Shown here: piece by piece, positions 1-6,965 of the stretch
How the letters are laid out: every line of letters begins with the position of its first letter
Position numbering within the stretch: position 1 is the stretch's first letter
NCBI GenBank assembly: GCA_905235955.1
Contig: CAJONN010000028.1
Span: 1 to 13,645, forward strand
DNA from: an uncultured Marinilabiliaceae bacterium
GTDB lineage: Bacteria; Bacteroidota; Bacteroidia; Bacteroidales; Marinilabiliaceae
Direction: 5' to 3'
Length of the DNA: 13,645 bases
Translations under genes and position numbers: made by a program
Notes under the pieces: model-generated
Database searches by the model: none
Told to the model about the DNA's origin: nothing
Seen by the model: only the letters and a program-made list of their open reading frames with translations

Positions 1-23
1 TTAGCGGAGTGGCAACAGCGACG

Positions 24-70
24 AGTTCTTTTTGTTACTTTTTCTGTCGGCACAGAAAAAGTAAAAGACT
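24..70. repeat. Long imperfect inverted repeat, possible dispersed element or terminator
   Basis: The core is a perfect 13-base inverted repeat: TTACTTTTTCTGT at 35-47 pairs with ACAGAAAAAGTAA at 52-64 around a four-base CGGC loop. The arms extend imperfectly outward (AGTTCTTTTT on the left, AAAAGACT on the right). The T and A runs lie inside the stem, and neither strand has a free U tract after the hairpin, so a classic intrinsic terminator is not obvious. It lies about 100 bases beyond the DUF554 stop codon and could still end or stabilise that transcript. From memory, similar AT-rich hairpins recur between genes in Bacteroidetes, so a dispersed repeat is plausible but not shown here. Bases 71-164 hold nothing else I recognise. 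Confidence 0.55.
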
Positions 71-164
71 AATGAAAAGGCTGTGTTTGAAAATTTGTTT
101 GTAGTACATTTCTACTTGCGAAACTTAAGTTAGTAATTCCTATTTTGTGAAACTTGACTAAAGG

Positions 165-854
165 TCAATCTAAAAATTTGTAACTCAAAAGATGCCACAC
201 TACAGGTATCAGTAGCGATGGTAACAGATTGAGCGTTTTGCAATCTTTTATTTTTAGAATAGATAAGCCAGAACACACTATCAGCACTCCGCCTACAGCT
301 GAAATATCGTATATCAGTCCGCTTTGCATTATGCTACTATTGGCTGCAAATGTGGCTACGCAATAAAATGTTCCTTGCCATACAAAAAGTATTAGTGCTG
401 CCAGCATTATGCCCCAGCCGTAAGTGGCTGCAAATATGGCAGATGTAACAAGGTCGAGAGTAGCGTTTGTGTAGAGATATGTGTTGTCGCCGTTGAGTGC
501 GCTCAGTATTGGTCCTACAATGGAGAATGTGCCTACACAAAAGAGCAGCGAAGCCGTTGTGAGTCCTTCAACAAAGCTTCTGCCGCTCTTATGGTTTGCT
601 ATTTTTGATATGCGTTTGTCTATGTCTATTTTTGTACCAATCAATCCGCCTATAGCAAGGCTCAAGATAAACAATACTGGAAAGTCGCAATGCGAAATGT
701 TACTCGTAAAAGCATTGAAACCCAATGCCAACGATGCCAATCCCATAGCATTGAAGAGTACGTTTTGATACTTCTCATTTACATTGCTTCTGAGCAACGA
801 GCCTACGCTACTGCCCACCACAATGCAACATGCATTTACTATCGTACCCAGCAT
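165..854 (-). CDS. DUF554 family integral membrane protein
   Basis: A 229-residue, very hydrophobic protein of the DUF554 (YdfK/YqgA) family, whose members are multi-pass inner-membrane proteins, possibly transporters, of unproven substrate. It opens with MLGTIVNACCIVVGSSVGSL, the Gly-rich first membrane segment typical of the family. A central stretch around residues 100-125 (FCVGTFSIVGPILSALNGD) matches the conserved G-S/T-x-x-I-x-G region, followed by a loop and LDLVTSAIFAATYGWG. About six or seven membrane spans are visible by eye, and length is normal for the family. It starts with ATG 30 bases after the asnA stop codon, so it is probably co-transcribed with asnA. The link may hint at an amino-acid or ammonium-related role, but that is inference. 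The family call is fairly secure; the function is unknown. Confidence 0.85.
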   Translation of the reverse strand: MLGTIVNACCIVVGSSVGSLLRSNVNEKYQNVLFNAMGLASLALGFNAFTSNISHCDFPVLFILSLAIGGLIGTKIDIDKRISKIANHKSGRSFVEGLTTASLLFCVGTFSIVGPILSALNGDNTYLYTNATLDLVTSAIFAATYGWGIMLAALILFVWQGTFYCVATFAANSSIMQSGLIYDISAVGGVLIVCSGLSILKIKDCKTLNLLPSLLIPVVWHLLSYKFLD

Positions 855-860
855 CGCTTG

Positions 861-884
861 CTATCTTTCCCTCCCTCTCTCTCT
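861..884 (-). promoter_or_regulatory. Purine-rich leader between asnA and the DUF554 gene
   Basis: Read on the minus strand, the gap after the asnA stop is an almost pure purine run, (AG)n followed by GGGAGGGAAAG, ending about 10 bases before the DUF554 ATG. Most genes here lack a Shine-Dalgarno sequence, so this tract may help ribosomes load on the second gene of the operon. There is no room for a separate promoter. Its role is inferred from position and composition only. Confidence 0.35.
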
Positions 885-1922
885 TTAAATGAGCGGAATG
901 TTGTTTTGAGCACAAGTTTGGCGCATGTCGTCAGGCCAAATGCTAGCTTGTATCTCGCCTATATGAGCCTTTTTGAGGTAGAACATACACAGGCGGCTCT
1001 GACCTATGCCACCACCTATCGACAGAGGCAATGTGCCTTCTATTAGGCGTTTGTGGAAATAGAGCTCTTTCTTCTCTTCTTGTCCTCTTATTTTGAGCTG
1101 ACGCAAAAGAGCTTCTTTGTCAACACGAATGCCCATTGATGATATTTCAAACGAGTGTCCGAGTGTGTCGTTCCAAACCACAATGTCGCCATTCAAGCCG
1201 TTGAAGCCATCGGTGTTTGGTGTCGACCAATCGTCGTAGTCAGGGGCACGACCATCGTGTGGCTTGCCGTCTGACAATTCTCCACCTATGCCCATAATAA
1301 ACACTGCGCCATACTCTTTTGCTATTTTGTCTTCGCGCTCTTTGGGGGTGAGTGTTGGATATTTGCGTAGTAGCTCTTCAGCGTGTATAAACTGAATGTT
1401 ATCAGGTAGTTGCGGTGTGAGTTGTGGATAACGTTCGTATACTACATATTCGGTGCGTTTTATGGCGCTGTATATGCGACGTACTACCTGTTTCAGATAG
1501 TCTAAGTTTCTGTTTTCTTTGGCAAGTGTCATCTCCCAGTCCCATTGGTCGACGTAGAGAGAGTGTATGTTGTCAAGTTCTTCGTCTGATCTGATGGCGT
1601 TCATATCAGTATATATTCCGTAGCCCTCTTCGATGCTGTAGTCGGCCAAAATCATGCGTTTCCATTTTGCAAGCGAATGCACAACTTCAGCTTTTTGGTC
1701 GTTGAGGTCTTTGATGGGGAACGAAACGGGGCGTTCTACTCCGTTTAGGTCATCGTTGAGTCCGGTGCCTTTCAATACAAAAAGTGGTGCTGTTACACGA
1801 CGCAGACGCAATTCTGCTGAAAGGTTTTGCTGAAAGAAATCTTTGATGTATTGTATACCAAGTTCCGTTTGTCTCAAATCGAGAATAGGCTGATAGCCTT
1901 TGGGAATATATACTTTTGACAT
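885..1922 (-). CDS. asnA: Aspartate-ammonia ligase (ammonia-dependent asparagine synthetase)
   Basis: A cytoplasmic enzyme that makes L-asparagine from L-aspartate, ammonia and ATP, with AMP and pyrophosphate as by-products; its fold is like that of class II aminoacyl-tRNA synthetases. The 345 residues align throughout with E. coli AsnA as I remember it (about 330 residues): VHSLAKWKR at 81-89, YVDQWDWE at 123-130, APDYDDWSTP at 226-235 and GGGIGQSRL at 303-311, the last being the class II-like ATP-site motif. An N-terminal extension of roughly 15 residues accounts for the extra length. I chose the ATG at 1922 giving MSKVYIPKG; the longer reading would need a TTG two codons upstream. It is the first gene of a likely operon with the DUF554 gene and is preceded by a 193-base gap holding its own candidate promoter and leader hairpin. 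Confidence 0.97.
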   Translation of the reverse strand: MSKVYIPKGYQPILDLRQTELGIQYIKDFFQQNLSAELRLRRVTAPLFVLKGTGLNDDLNGVERPVSFPIKDLNDQKAEVVHSLAKWKRMILADYSIEEGYGIYTDMNAIRSDEELDNIHSLYVDQWDWEMTLAKENRNLDYLKQVVRRIYSAIKRTEYVVYERYPQLTPQLPDNIQFIHAEELLRKYPTLTPKEREDKIAKEYGAVFIMGIGGELSDGKPHDGRAPDYDDWSTPNTDGFNGLNGDIVVWNDTLGHSFEISSMGIRVDKEALLRQLKIRGQEEKKELYFHKRLIEGTLPLSIGGGIGQSRLCMFYLKKAHIGEIQASIWPDDMRQTCAQNNIPLI

Positions 1923-1967
1923 TTGCAAATTATTTGAATAAACCTCTATTTTATTTCAATAAGTAAA

Positions 1968-1996
1968 ATGACTGCCGATTTTCAATCTTCAGTCAT
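1968..1996 (-). promoter_or_regulatory. Stem-loop in the asnA leader
   Basis: ATGACTG at 1968-1974 is exactly complementary to CAGTCAT at 1990-1996. Inside, GATT at 1977-1980 pairs with AATC at 1984-1987 around a three-base loop, giving a 7+4 bp hairpin with one 2x2 internal loop. It lies just downstream of the candidate -7 box at 2005-2012, so the asnA mRNA would begin with this structure. It could stabilise the 5' end, act as a regulatory leader, or at DNA level be a dyad operator. No T run follows on the minus strand, so it is not an obvious terminator for nrdG. Confidence 0.4.
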
Positions 1997-2004
1997 ATCA
2001 TTTG

Positions 2005-2012
2005 CAAATGTA
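2005..2012 (-). promoter_or_regulatory. Candidate -7 box for asnA
   Basis: On the minus strand this reads TACATTTG, an exact match to the Bacteroidetes -7 consensus TAnnTTTG. A clear TTG -33 element at about 20 bases upstream is not visible. The predicted transcription start near 1998 would give a leader of roughly 75 nt. The rest of the 193-base gap (1923-2115) is AT-rich, with a weak ATCTA/TAGAT hairpin at 2055-2067 and no convincing terminator for nrdDG. Confidence 0.45.
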
Positions 2013-2115
2013 TTACTTTTTTAGTTTTTAACGCCTAAAACTATTAATAATTTTATCTAAAATAGATTTCAGGTTTCAGTTTTATACAGAAAAAGGAATA
2101 AAAATAAGATTTAAA

Positions 2116-2640
2116 CTATAAGCCAAAATCGAATTTTGGATATGGATTATAATTATAGGGTATAGGTTTTAGTGCTTTTATTGATTTGCGTGCATCGAGT
2201 ATGCGTTGGTTGCTGCTGCCTCTGAAGAGTAGGTCAGCATCTTTTAGTTCGAGCACAAAGCGTCCATCTACTATCACGTCAACTTCGGCTGCTAAGTTTT
2301 TCTTTGCTTCGTCGTGTAGTATTTCTTCAAATGTATAGCCTGTGTAGCACCAGATGTCTTTGTTGAGTTCGTTGTGTATGCGCCTTGCCAATTCGGTGAA
2401 TGCTGAGGCTTGTAGCATTGGGTCGCCACCGCTAAATGTTACGCCATGTGCATCATCGTCTTTTATTACTTTCAAGATGTCGTCTATGTCGGTTCTGATG
2501 CCATTGTTGATATCCCACGATTGTGGGTTGTGGCAACCTTTGCATCCATTGAGGCACCCAGCACAATACACTGATGTGCGTATGCCGGGTCCGTCTACGG
2601 TGGTGCTTTCTACTATTTTGAGTATTGATATTTTGGGCAT
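2116..2640 (-). CDS. nrdG: Anaerobic ribonucleoside-triphosphate reductase activating protein
   Basis: A radical-SAM activase of 174 residues that uses a [4Fe-4S] cluster and S-adenosylmethionine to place the glycyl radical on NrdD. The cluster motif is C29-x3-C33-x2-C36 in the context AGCLNGCKGCHNPQSW, and SGGDP at 70-74 is the SAM-binding GGE/GGD motif. An extra Cys lies at 26. The N-terminal ESTTVDGPGIRTSVY is typical of NrdG and pyruvate formate-lyase activases. Length is slightly above the usual 155-170 residues. The ATG is only 3 bases after the nrdD stop codon, so the two genes form an operon and are probably translationally coupled, which fits their obligate partnership. Confidence 0.96.
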   Translation of the reverse strand: MPKISILKIVESTTVDGPGIRTSVYCAGCLNGCKGCHNPQSWDINNGIRTDIDDILKVIKDDDAHGVTFSGGDPMLQASAFTELARRIHNELNKDIWCYTGYTFEEILHDEAKKNLAAEVDVIVDGRFVLELKDADLLFRGSSNQRILDARKSIKALKPIPYNYNPYPKFDFGL

Positions 2641-2643
2641 TGC

Positions 2644-4851
2644 TTAGTCGTGCGTTACTCTGTCTTTGAGTTCAGCAAGTTTTGCACTGTTCCAGCGGTC
2701 GGTTGTGCCAACCAAATAGCCCGTTATGCGTTGCAACTTGTCGATGTTTTGTCCGCCACATTTAGGACATACTTGTATGTCGGCATCAGCATTTTCGTAG
2801 CCACAATCCATACAACGGTTGCGGTTGTGGTTTACTGAGCCGTAGCCCAAGTTGTATTTGTCTATGAGGTCAACAAAGTTCATTACAGCGTCGGGATTGT
2901 GTGTGGCATCGCCATCTATCTCTATGTAGAATATGTGTCCGCCACCTGTAAGTGCATGATATGGAGCCTCTACTTGTGCTTTGTGGCTTGCCGAGCATTT
3001 GTAGTATACTGGCACGTGGTTTGAGTTGGTGTAGTATTCGCGGTCGGTTATGCCGGGCAATATGCCAAAGCTTTTTTTGTCTTTTTTGGTAAATTTACCT
3101 GACAAGCCTTCAGCTGGTGTTGCAAGTACGCTGTAGTTGTGCTGATATTTTTCGCTATATTCTACAGTTTTGTCGCGCATGTGGGTTATTATTTCCAAGC
3201 CAAGTTTTTGTGCTTCTTCGCTTTCGCCATGGTGTTTGCCTACCAATGCTACAAGGCATTCTGCAAGTCCGATAAAGCCTATGCCAAGTGTACCTTGGTT
3301 GATGACGCTCTCTATGGTGTCTGATGGTTTGAGTTTTTCAGAACCTATCCATAATGCCGACATAAGTAGCGGAAATTGTTTTGCTTTGGCTGTCTTCTGG
3401 AAGTTGAAGCGTTCGTCGAGTTGCTTTGCGGCTATGTCCATTATGTTGTCTAATCGGGCAAAGAAGTGCTTGATGCGTTCTTCTTGGTCAACAAAGTTCA
3501 TACATTCTATGGCTATGCGCACAATGTTGACGGTGGTAAATGAGAGGTTGCCTCGTCCGATAGATGTTTTTGGTCCGAAGCGGTTTTCAAATACGCGTGT
3601 ACGGCAACCCATTGTGGCTACTTCGTATTTGTAGCGTTGTGGGTCGTTGACGTCCCAATTTTCGTGCTGGTTGAATGTTGCATCGAGGTTGAGGAAGTTT
3701 GGGAAGAATCGGCGTGCTGAAACTTTGCAAGCCAACACGTAGAGGTCGTAGTTGCGGTCTTCGGGCAGGTAACTTACGCCACGTTTTTTCTTCCATATTT
3801 GTATGGGGAATATGGCTGTAGAGCCGTTGCCAACGCCTTCGTATGTGCTTTTGAGTATTTCACGTATTATGCAACGTCCTTCGGCCGATGTGTCGGTGCC
3901 ATAGTTGATGGAGCTAAACACTACTTGGTTGCCACCGCGCGAGTGTATGGTGTTCATGTTGTGAATGAATGCCTCCATTGATTGGTGTACTCTGCCAACG
4001 GTTTTGTTTATGGCGTGTTGTTTTATGCGGTCGTCGCCTATTAGGCCGTCGAGTTCAAGTGGTAGGTAGTCGGCAATGGGAGCTTCGTATAGGTGGCTGA
4101 AGTCGGCGTTGTAGAGCTGCTCAAGTACCTTTATTTCTTCTATATAGCTTTTTCTGACGAATGGTGCTAAGTAGAAGTCGAATGCTGGTATGGCTTGTCC
4201 GCCATGCATTTCGTTTTGTGCTGTTTCCATCGAGATGCATCCTAATATCGATGCAGTTTCTATGCGTTTTGCCGGACGACTTTCGCCATGTCCTGCAAAG
4301 AATCCTTTTTCGAGTATGCGGTCGAGTGGGTGCTGCACACATGTGAGGCTCTTGGTCGGATAGTAGTCTTTGTCGTGAATGTGAATGTAGTTTTGTGCTA
4401 CGGCCATTCTTACGTCTTCTGATAGCAAGAAGTCGTCAACAAATGGTTTGGTTGTTTCTGATGCAAATTTCATCATCATGCCGGCAGGTGTGTCGGCATT
4501 CATATTGGCGTTTTCGCGTGTTACGTCGTTGCTTTTGGCCTCTATTATTTCGAGGAAGATGTCGCGCGTTTTGGCTTTGCGAGCTATGTTGCGCTGATTG
4601 CGATAGGCTATGTAGCGCTGGGCTACTTCTTTGCGTGGGCTCTTCATGAGCTCTATTTCAACGCAGTCTTGTATGCTCTCCACAGTCATCTTCTCTTTGC
4701 CCGAAATTTCTATTTTGTCGGCTATTTTATATATCAAGCTTTCGTCTTCGCCTTTTTCGGTATGAAGCATTGCACGGCGTATTGCTGCGCATATTTTTTC
4801 TTTGTTGAAGCCAACTACTCGGCCGTCACGTTTAATAACTGTGGTTATCAT
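2644..4851 (-). CDS. nrdD: Anaerobic (class III) ribonucleoside-triphosphate reductase
   Basis: A glycyl-radical enzyme that reduces ribonucleoside triphosphates to deoxy forms for DNA synthesis without oxygen; it implies anaerobic growth. With the chosen start it has 735 residues. The N-terminus (MITTVIKRDGRVVGFNKEKI) opens an ATP-cone allosteric domain of about 90 residues. TCVQHPL and MGCRTRVFENRFG carry the conserved cysteines near the active site. A C-terminal zinc site is formed by C680, C683, C695 and C698 (CMDCG and CPKCGG), and RITGYLVG carries the radical glycine, most likely G711, about 25 residues from the end as in phage T4 NrdD. I chose the ATG at 4851, which has AAAGGA just upstream; the longer reading would begin at a TTG at 4872. 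All key residues are present. Confidence 0.97.
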   Translation of the reverse strand: MITTVIKRDGRVVGFNKEKICAAIRRAMLHTEKGEDESLIYKIADKIEISGKEKMTVESIQDCVEIELMKSPRKEVAQRYIAYRNQRNIARKAKTRDIFLEIIEAKSNDVTRENANMNADTPAGMMMKFASETTKPFVDDFLLSEDVRMAVAQNYIHIHDKDYYPTKSLTCVQHPLDRILEKGFFAGHGESRPAKRIETASILGCISMETAQNEMHGGQAIPAFDFYLAPFVRKSYIEEIKVLEQLYNADFSHLYEAPIADYLPLELDGLIGDDRIKQHAINKTVGRVHQSMEAFIHNMNTIHSRGGNQVVFSSINYGTDTSAEGRCIIREILKSTYEGVGNGSTAIFPIQIWKKKRGVSYLPEDRNYDLYVLACKVSARRFFPNFLNLDATFNQHENWDVNDPQRYKYEVATMGCRTRVFENRFGPKTSIGRGNLSFTTVNIVRIAIECMNFVDQEERIKHFFARLDNIMDIAAKQLDERFNFQKTAKAKQFPLLMSALWIGSEKLKPSDTIESVINQGTLGIGFIGLAECLVALVGKHHGESEEAQKLGLEIITHMRDKTVEYSEKYQHNYSVLATPAEGLSGKFTKKDKKSFGILPGITDREYYTNSNHVPVYYKCSASHKAQVEAPYHALTGGGHIFYIEIDGDATHNPDAVMNFVDLIDKYNLGYGSVNHNRNRCMDCGYENADADIQVCPKCGGQNIDKLQRITGYLVGTTDRWNSAKLAELKDRVTHD

Positions 4852-5193
4852 AGGTTCCTTTGCTATTAGCAATTCATATTAGTACTTTTGACTATTTTGT
4901 ACTTTTCATCTTATCGTCATCTGATTTTTATTTGGATGGGCGACAATGCGAAAATAAGAAACTTTTTAGCTTAAAAAAAATGGTCTGATGGTTATAAAAT
5001 GAGGCAAAACTATCTCTATGCTTTTAGTTATCTACTTGCTGACAATTTATTGACAACTCTAAAATATATTCAATAAAAATTGCCTAAAACTATTGTTTTT
5101 TCGCAACCTTAATAAATACGTACTATCTGCAATTGTGGTGTTTTTTATAGAGTTATTTTTTAGGAATGATTAAAAATTTATCAGCTTTGTTTA
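4852..5193 (-). promoter_or_regulatory. nrdDG upstream region with candidate promoter and RBS
   Basis: This 342-base gap is AT-rich and has no coding sequence I can support. On the minus strand a -7 box TAGTTTTG lies at 5005-5012 (consensus TAnnTTTG), without a good TTG about 20 bases upstream. It would give a leader of about 145 nt, the longest here. AAAGGA at 4856-4861 is a Shine-Dalgarno-like site that decides the nrdD start at 4851. TGACAA occurs twice at 5040-5045 and 5051-5056. The part next to the metallophosphatase stop (about 5100-5193) should hold that operon's terminator, but I see no GC-rich hairpin with a U tract. I found no clear NrdR box. Confidence 0.4.
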
Positions 5194-6162
5194 TTAACTA
5201 ACAATGTGTGGATATGCTCCGTTGAGTGTTATCAATTTGTTATTTTTAGCGTTGTTCGGATCGTTGGAAATGAGCACGTCGATGCGCCCTACGTTGATGC
5301 CACCAAAGCCTACTTGGTTTATAACTACGTCATGTCCCTCTTTGTTTTTTATTATTACGGGTTCGGGTAAGAAGGTGTGCGAGTGTCCGCCCAATATTAG
5401 GTCGATGCCACTGGTTTGGGCTGCTAATTTTTTGTCGTCTATTGTTGAGTTCATTTCATAGCCAATGTGTGTGAGTGCTATCACCATTTGGCAGTTTTGT
5501 TCGTGGCGTAGGTAGTGGGCTGTGCGTTGTGCTACTAATATTGGGTCAGTATAGGTTGTGCCTTGTAGGTTGGCTTCGGTGATGAGTCCGTTGCCGTCTA
5601 TTCCAAGTCCGAATACGCCTATTCTGATGCCGCATTTGCTGAATATTTTGTGCGGAATTATGAGTTGTTTGGCGCGTTGGTTTGTGAAGTTGTAGTTGGT
5701 GTTGATAAATGGAAATTGGGCTTCTTCTATTCGGTCACATAGTACATCGAGCCCGTTGTCAAATTCGTGGTTGCCAAGTGTTACGGCATCTATGCCCATT
5801 TGGTTCATGAGCGATATTTCGAGTTTGCCTTTGTAGAAGTTGAAGTATGGTGTGCCCTGAAACATGTCGCCACATTCAAATACGAGTGTTTCGTTGCCTT
5901 CGTTTCTGACTTTGTCTATGTATGCTTTGCGACGAGCGTAGCCACCCAAGTTGGCATATTGCACGTCATCGGCCGGGAAGGGGTCAATGTGGCTATGCAC
6001 GTCGTTGGTGTGCAATATGGTTAGGTGGCGTGTAGCATTGTGTGGCATTGCTGTTGGCTTGTGTGTGTGTATGGCTGCTTTTGCCCACTCTGAGCTACTT
6101 GCTATACTACATAGTGCAAGTGCACCTAAGTTTTTCAAAAAGTCGCGTCGGTTGGTTTTCAT
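5194..6162 (-). CDS. Metallophosphatase half of a split 5'-nucleotidase, Tat-type signal
   Basis: The calcineurin-like metallophosphoesterase domain of the UshA/YfkN 5'-nucleotidase family, as a stand-alone 322-residue protein. The two-metal ligands are all visible: D54 and H56 (HTNDVHSH), D99 (ECGDMFQG), N131-H132-E133 (LGNHEFDNG), H232 (THIGYE) and H260/H262 (GGHSHTF). It lacks the C-terminal nucleotide-binding domain, which is encoded by the gene immediately upstream. The N-terminus has a twin-arginine signal, NRRDFLK at 4-10, followed by a hydrophobic stretch and a likely AKA cleavage site near residue 29, so export of a folded, metal-loaded protein by Tat is expected. It is the last gene of a three-gene operon, 15 bases after its partner, and ends with two TAA codons in tandem. 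Expected job: phosphate release from extracytoplasmic nucleotides; the exact substrate cannot be read. Confidence 0.92.
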   Translation of the reverse strand: MKTNRRDFLKNLGALALCSIASSSEWAKAAIHTHKPTAMPHNATRHLTILHTNDVHSHIDPFPADDVQYANLGGYARRKAYIDKVRNEGNETLVFECGDMFQGTPYFNFYKGKLEISLMNQMGIDAVTLGNHEFDNGLDVLCDRIEEAQFPFINTNYNFTNQRAKQLIIPHKIFSKCGIRIGVFGLGIDGNGLITEANLQGTTYTDPILVAQRTAHYLRHEQNCQMVIALTHIGYEMNSTIDDKKLAAQTSGIDLILGGHSHTFLPEPVIIKNKEGHDVVINQVGFGGINVGRIDVLISNDPNNAKNNKLITLNGAYPHIVS

Positions 6163-6177
6163 AAAACTTGTTTTATG

Positions 6178-6957
6178 TTATTCGTTATCTTCAACTTTTA
6201 TTCTGATGTTGCCCGGGTCGGCTATGTGTTTGTTTTGTTTGCTGAGCATTTCTACATATTCTATCATCAGGTCGCGCACCATAAGACCTGTATCATATTG
6301 CTCACATTCTTGCAATATTCTGAAGCCGTCGCCACCTGCTGCTAAGTAGCTATTGGTGGCTATTATGTATTGGGCGTTGTTGTCGATGGGTTTCCCGTCA
6401 ATGGTTATTTCTTTGGCTTTGCCATTGCTTATGGTAAGTGTGGCACCGCTTATTGGTTCGCCACCGCGCTGAGCTATGTGCTCAAACATAGCTTGTAGTT
6501 GCTGGGCGTTGAGGGTGATTATTACCAGTGAATTTTCAAATGGCGATATTTCAAATATGTTTTGCACTGTTACGTTGCCTTTGGGTAGCGATGTGCGCAG
6601 TCCGCCATTGTTGAGTAGTGCTATTACGGGTGGTTGGTTGCCAAGTTCGTTGCACACTTTGATGGCTTCAAATAGCACTACATCGGCAGCCATGCGCGAT
6701 AGTCCGCCTTCTGGGCGATTGGCTTCAAGTATGTCGTCGCAAATGCCTATGTTGCGCATCATTAGTTTGTTTATGTCGTTGCGGTAGAAGGTTATTATGC
6801 TGTCAAGCGTAGCATCTGCTGTGCCGTCCATTTTTACCTGTTGCATTGACACTATTGCTGGCGCAACTACACTGGTTTGGCTTTTGCAACAAACCAATAC
6901 CAATGTAGTTGCTACTATGCTTGCAACAAATGAGTATTTGCTAAATGATGGTTTCAT
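6178..6957 (-). CDS. 5'-nucleotidase C-terminal domain lipoprotein (second half of a split enzyme)
   Basis: A 259-residue protein that is essentially only the 5'-nucleotidase C-terminal (substrate-binding) domain. Visible family motifs are NNGGLRTSLPKGNVT at 116-130, SPFENSLVIITLNAQQL at 138-154 and SYLAAGGDGFRIL at 203-215. F140 and F212 are candidates for the pair of aromatic residues that stack on the nucleobase in UshA-like enzymes. The N-terminus is a signal peptide ending in LVLVCCKS, probably lipidated at C23 or C24, although the lipobox is not ideal. It starts 8 bases after the S9 peptidase stop and ends 15 bases before the metallophosphatase, so the three are one operon. Alone it should bind but not hydrolyse nucleotides; activity would need assembly with the metallophosphatase half. 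Confidence 0.9.
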   Translation of the reverse strand: MKPSFSKYSFVASIVATTLVLVCCKSQTSVVAPAIVSMQQVKMDGTADATLDSIITFYRNDINKLMMRNIGICDDILEANRPEGGLSRMAADVVLFEAIKVCNELGNQPPVIALLNNGGLRTSLPKGNVTVQNIFEISPFENSLVIITLNAQQLQAMFEHIAQRGGEPISGATLTISNGKAKEITIDGKPIDNNAQYIIATNSYLAAGGDGFRILQECEQYDTGLMVRDLMIEYVEMLSKQNKHIADPGNIRIKVEDNE

Positions 6958-6965
6958 AAATAACT

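Noticed and set aside
3170..3634. 154-residue open frame on the plus strand inside nrdD
   Set aside because: It overlaps the highly conserved core of NrdD and has no family features; it is a by-product of codon use on the other strand.
4849..4872. TTG start giving seven extra residues for NrdD
   Set aside because: The ATG at 4851 has AAAGGA just upstream and yields the usual ATP-cone N-terminus; the TTG has neither.
5055..5080. AT-rich partial palindrome resembling an NrdR box ahead of nrdD
   Set aside because: It matches only the central A/T bases of the consensus, and a second box at a set helical distance is missing.
6178..6957. 5'-nucleotidase split as a frameshifted pseudogene
   Set aside because: The C-terminal-domain gene precedes the catalytic-domain gene, and each has its own start, signal peptide and stop, so the split is an arrangement and not damage.
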